From NCBI GenBank assembly GCA_016872875.1, contig VGYW01000547.1:1-5098 (forward strand): a stretch of DNA of 5,098 nucleotides, given 5' to 3'. Within the stretch, counting starts at the first letter, position 1, and every line of letters starts with the position of its first letter. The notes beneath the pieces were generated by a model, which saw nothing but the letters and a program-made list of their open reading frames with translations, did not search any database and was not told the origin of the DNA. This document shows, piece after piece, positions 4,783-5,098 of the stretch. Made by a program: the position numbers and the translations under genes. Source of the stretch: Planctomycetota bacterium (lineage in GTDB: Bacteria > Planctomycetota > PUPC01 > DSUN01).

Positions 4783-4872
4783 TCGTCCTCGTCCTCGTCC
4801 CTCGTCCCTCGTCCTCGACTCTCCCCCCGCAAGCAGGGAAGATCGAGGACGAAGGACGAGGGACGAGGACGA
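4783..4872. repeat. TCGTCC/GGACGA inverted repeat
   Basis: Left arm 4789-4818 and right arm 4843-4872 are complementary at 29 of 30 positions, separated by 24 bp (CTCTCC...AGGGAAGA). Each arm is itself a run of 6-7 bp units (TCGTCC, TCGTCCC); the left run starts at 4783. It could form a stem of about 30 bp in DNA or RNA. It lies just upstream of the lipoprotein promoter. The unit also occurs at 1337-1359. Confidence 0.85.
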
Positions 4873-5034
4873 TAGGACGAGAGAAGCAGTTGCCAGGATT
4901 CGGGGCCATGCCCGCGTGCCCGGGCGCGTGTAATCTCCTACACTTTGTAAGCCCAGATCCGAACGGCCTCGGCAAATCCACGTCACCAAGAGACAGGCCC
5001 AGCTCCCGTAGGGTGCGGAGGTGAGATTGGCTGA

Positions 5035-5078
5035 GCCCTGCTATTTGCAGACGTGTACACGTCTGCAAATAGCAGGGC
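5035..5078. repeat. Perfect 44-bp palindrome with no spacer
   Basis: The arm GCCCTGCTATTTGCAGACGT plus GT (5035-5056) is followed immediately by its exact complement (5057-5078), centred on GTGTACAC. Symmetry stops at once on both sides (A 5034 versus G 5079). In RNA it would form a 20-bp stem with a GUAC loop. No T-tract follows. Possible roles are a dimer-binding site, a recombination or insertion target, or a factor-dependent terminator. A fold-back assembly artefact is also possible. Confidence 0.85.
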
Positions 5079-5098
5079 GGACCTTGCGACGAGGTGAA

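Larger units (their letters stand above)
4769..5098. other. Right-end spacer upstream of the lipoprotein promoter
   Basis: I see no convincing gene in this stretch. It carries the TCGTCC/GGACGA inverted repeat (4783-4872) and the 44-bp palindrome (5035-5078). A minus-strand frame through 4880-5068 gives a plausible-looking stretch (IAGLSQSHLRTLRELGLSLG), but it starts inside the palindrome, passes into the simple repeat and continues over the lipoprotein gene in another frame, so it is not called. Confidence 0.5.

Noticed and set aside
4929..4944. GTGTA...TACAC inverted repeat as an operator.
   Set aside because: Five-base arms with no adjacent gene start; nothing beyond chance to support it.
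5048..5065. CAGACGTGT and its complement within the palindrome match nine bases of a common sequencing adapter.
   Set aside because: The match stops at nine bases and the flanks are unrelated, so adapter carry-over is not supported, though an assembly artefact remains possible.
4880..5068. Minus-strand frame reading IAGLSQSHLRTLRELGLSLG, which resembles a helical domain.
   Set aside because: Its ATG lies inside the palindrome, it has no ribosome site, runs into simple repeats, and overlaps the lipoprotein gene out of frame.

Overview
The window is about 5.1 kb of GC-rich bacterial chromosome. It has five confident protein genes, one probable small gene, and an unusually large share of non-coding DNA built from short repeats and inverted repeats. 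No gene is a taxonomic marker. The style (high GC, GTG starts with good Shine-Dalgarno sites, long spacers, 6-7 bp tandem repeats, REP-like hairpins, small lipoproteins) resembles Planctomycetota or related environmental genomes, but that is an inference from style alone. No CRISPR array, rRNA, tRNA or transposase gene was seen.

Layout: 76-96 is a heptamer repeat. 156-599 (+) encodes a 147-residue single-pass membrane protein of unknown function. It converges on 662-862 (-), a 66-residue ribbon-helix-helix (CopG/antitoxin-like) protein with no toxin partner in view. 863-1544 is a spacer of about 700 bp with a possible gene remnant, a 150-bp element bounded by a 25-nt inverted repeat, a TGGACAG heptamer array and TCGTCC repeats. 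1563-1667 can fold into a branched structure with a compact three-way junction at 1580-1650. It lies in the likely leader of a DUF3332-type lipoprotein gene (1812-2342, +). A 14-bp hairpin at 2362-2392 separates that gene from the convergent gene at 2466-3923 (-), a 485-residue PLP-dependent class V aminotransferase of the cysteine desulfurase (SufS-like) type with its key residues intact.

Upstream of the desulfurase are a REP-like cruciform (4008-4067), a small coding-like frame (4078-4182, arguably open to 4224) and a lipoprotein gene (4225-4692), both on the minus strand. The lipoprotein gene has a promoter with exact consensus -35 and -10 hexamers. The remaining DNA to 5098 is spacer with a TCGTCC/GGACGA inverted repeat and a perfect 44-bp palindrome.

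The genes do not form an obvious pathway. The desulfurase has no other suf/isc genes beside it, and the two lipoproteins are in separate transcription units. The points most worth checking are the branched leader structure before the DUF3332 gene, the coding-like frame that continues in phase past the TGA of the second lipoprotein, and the two long inverted repeats near the right end.
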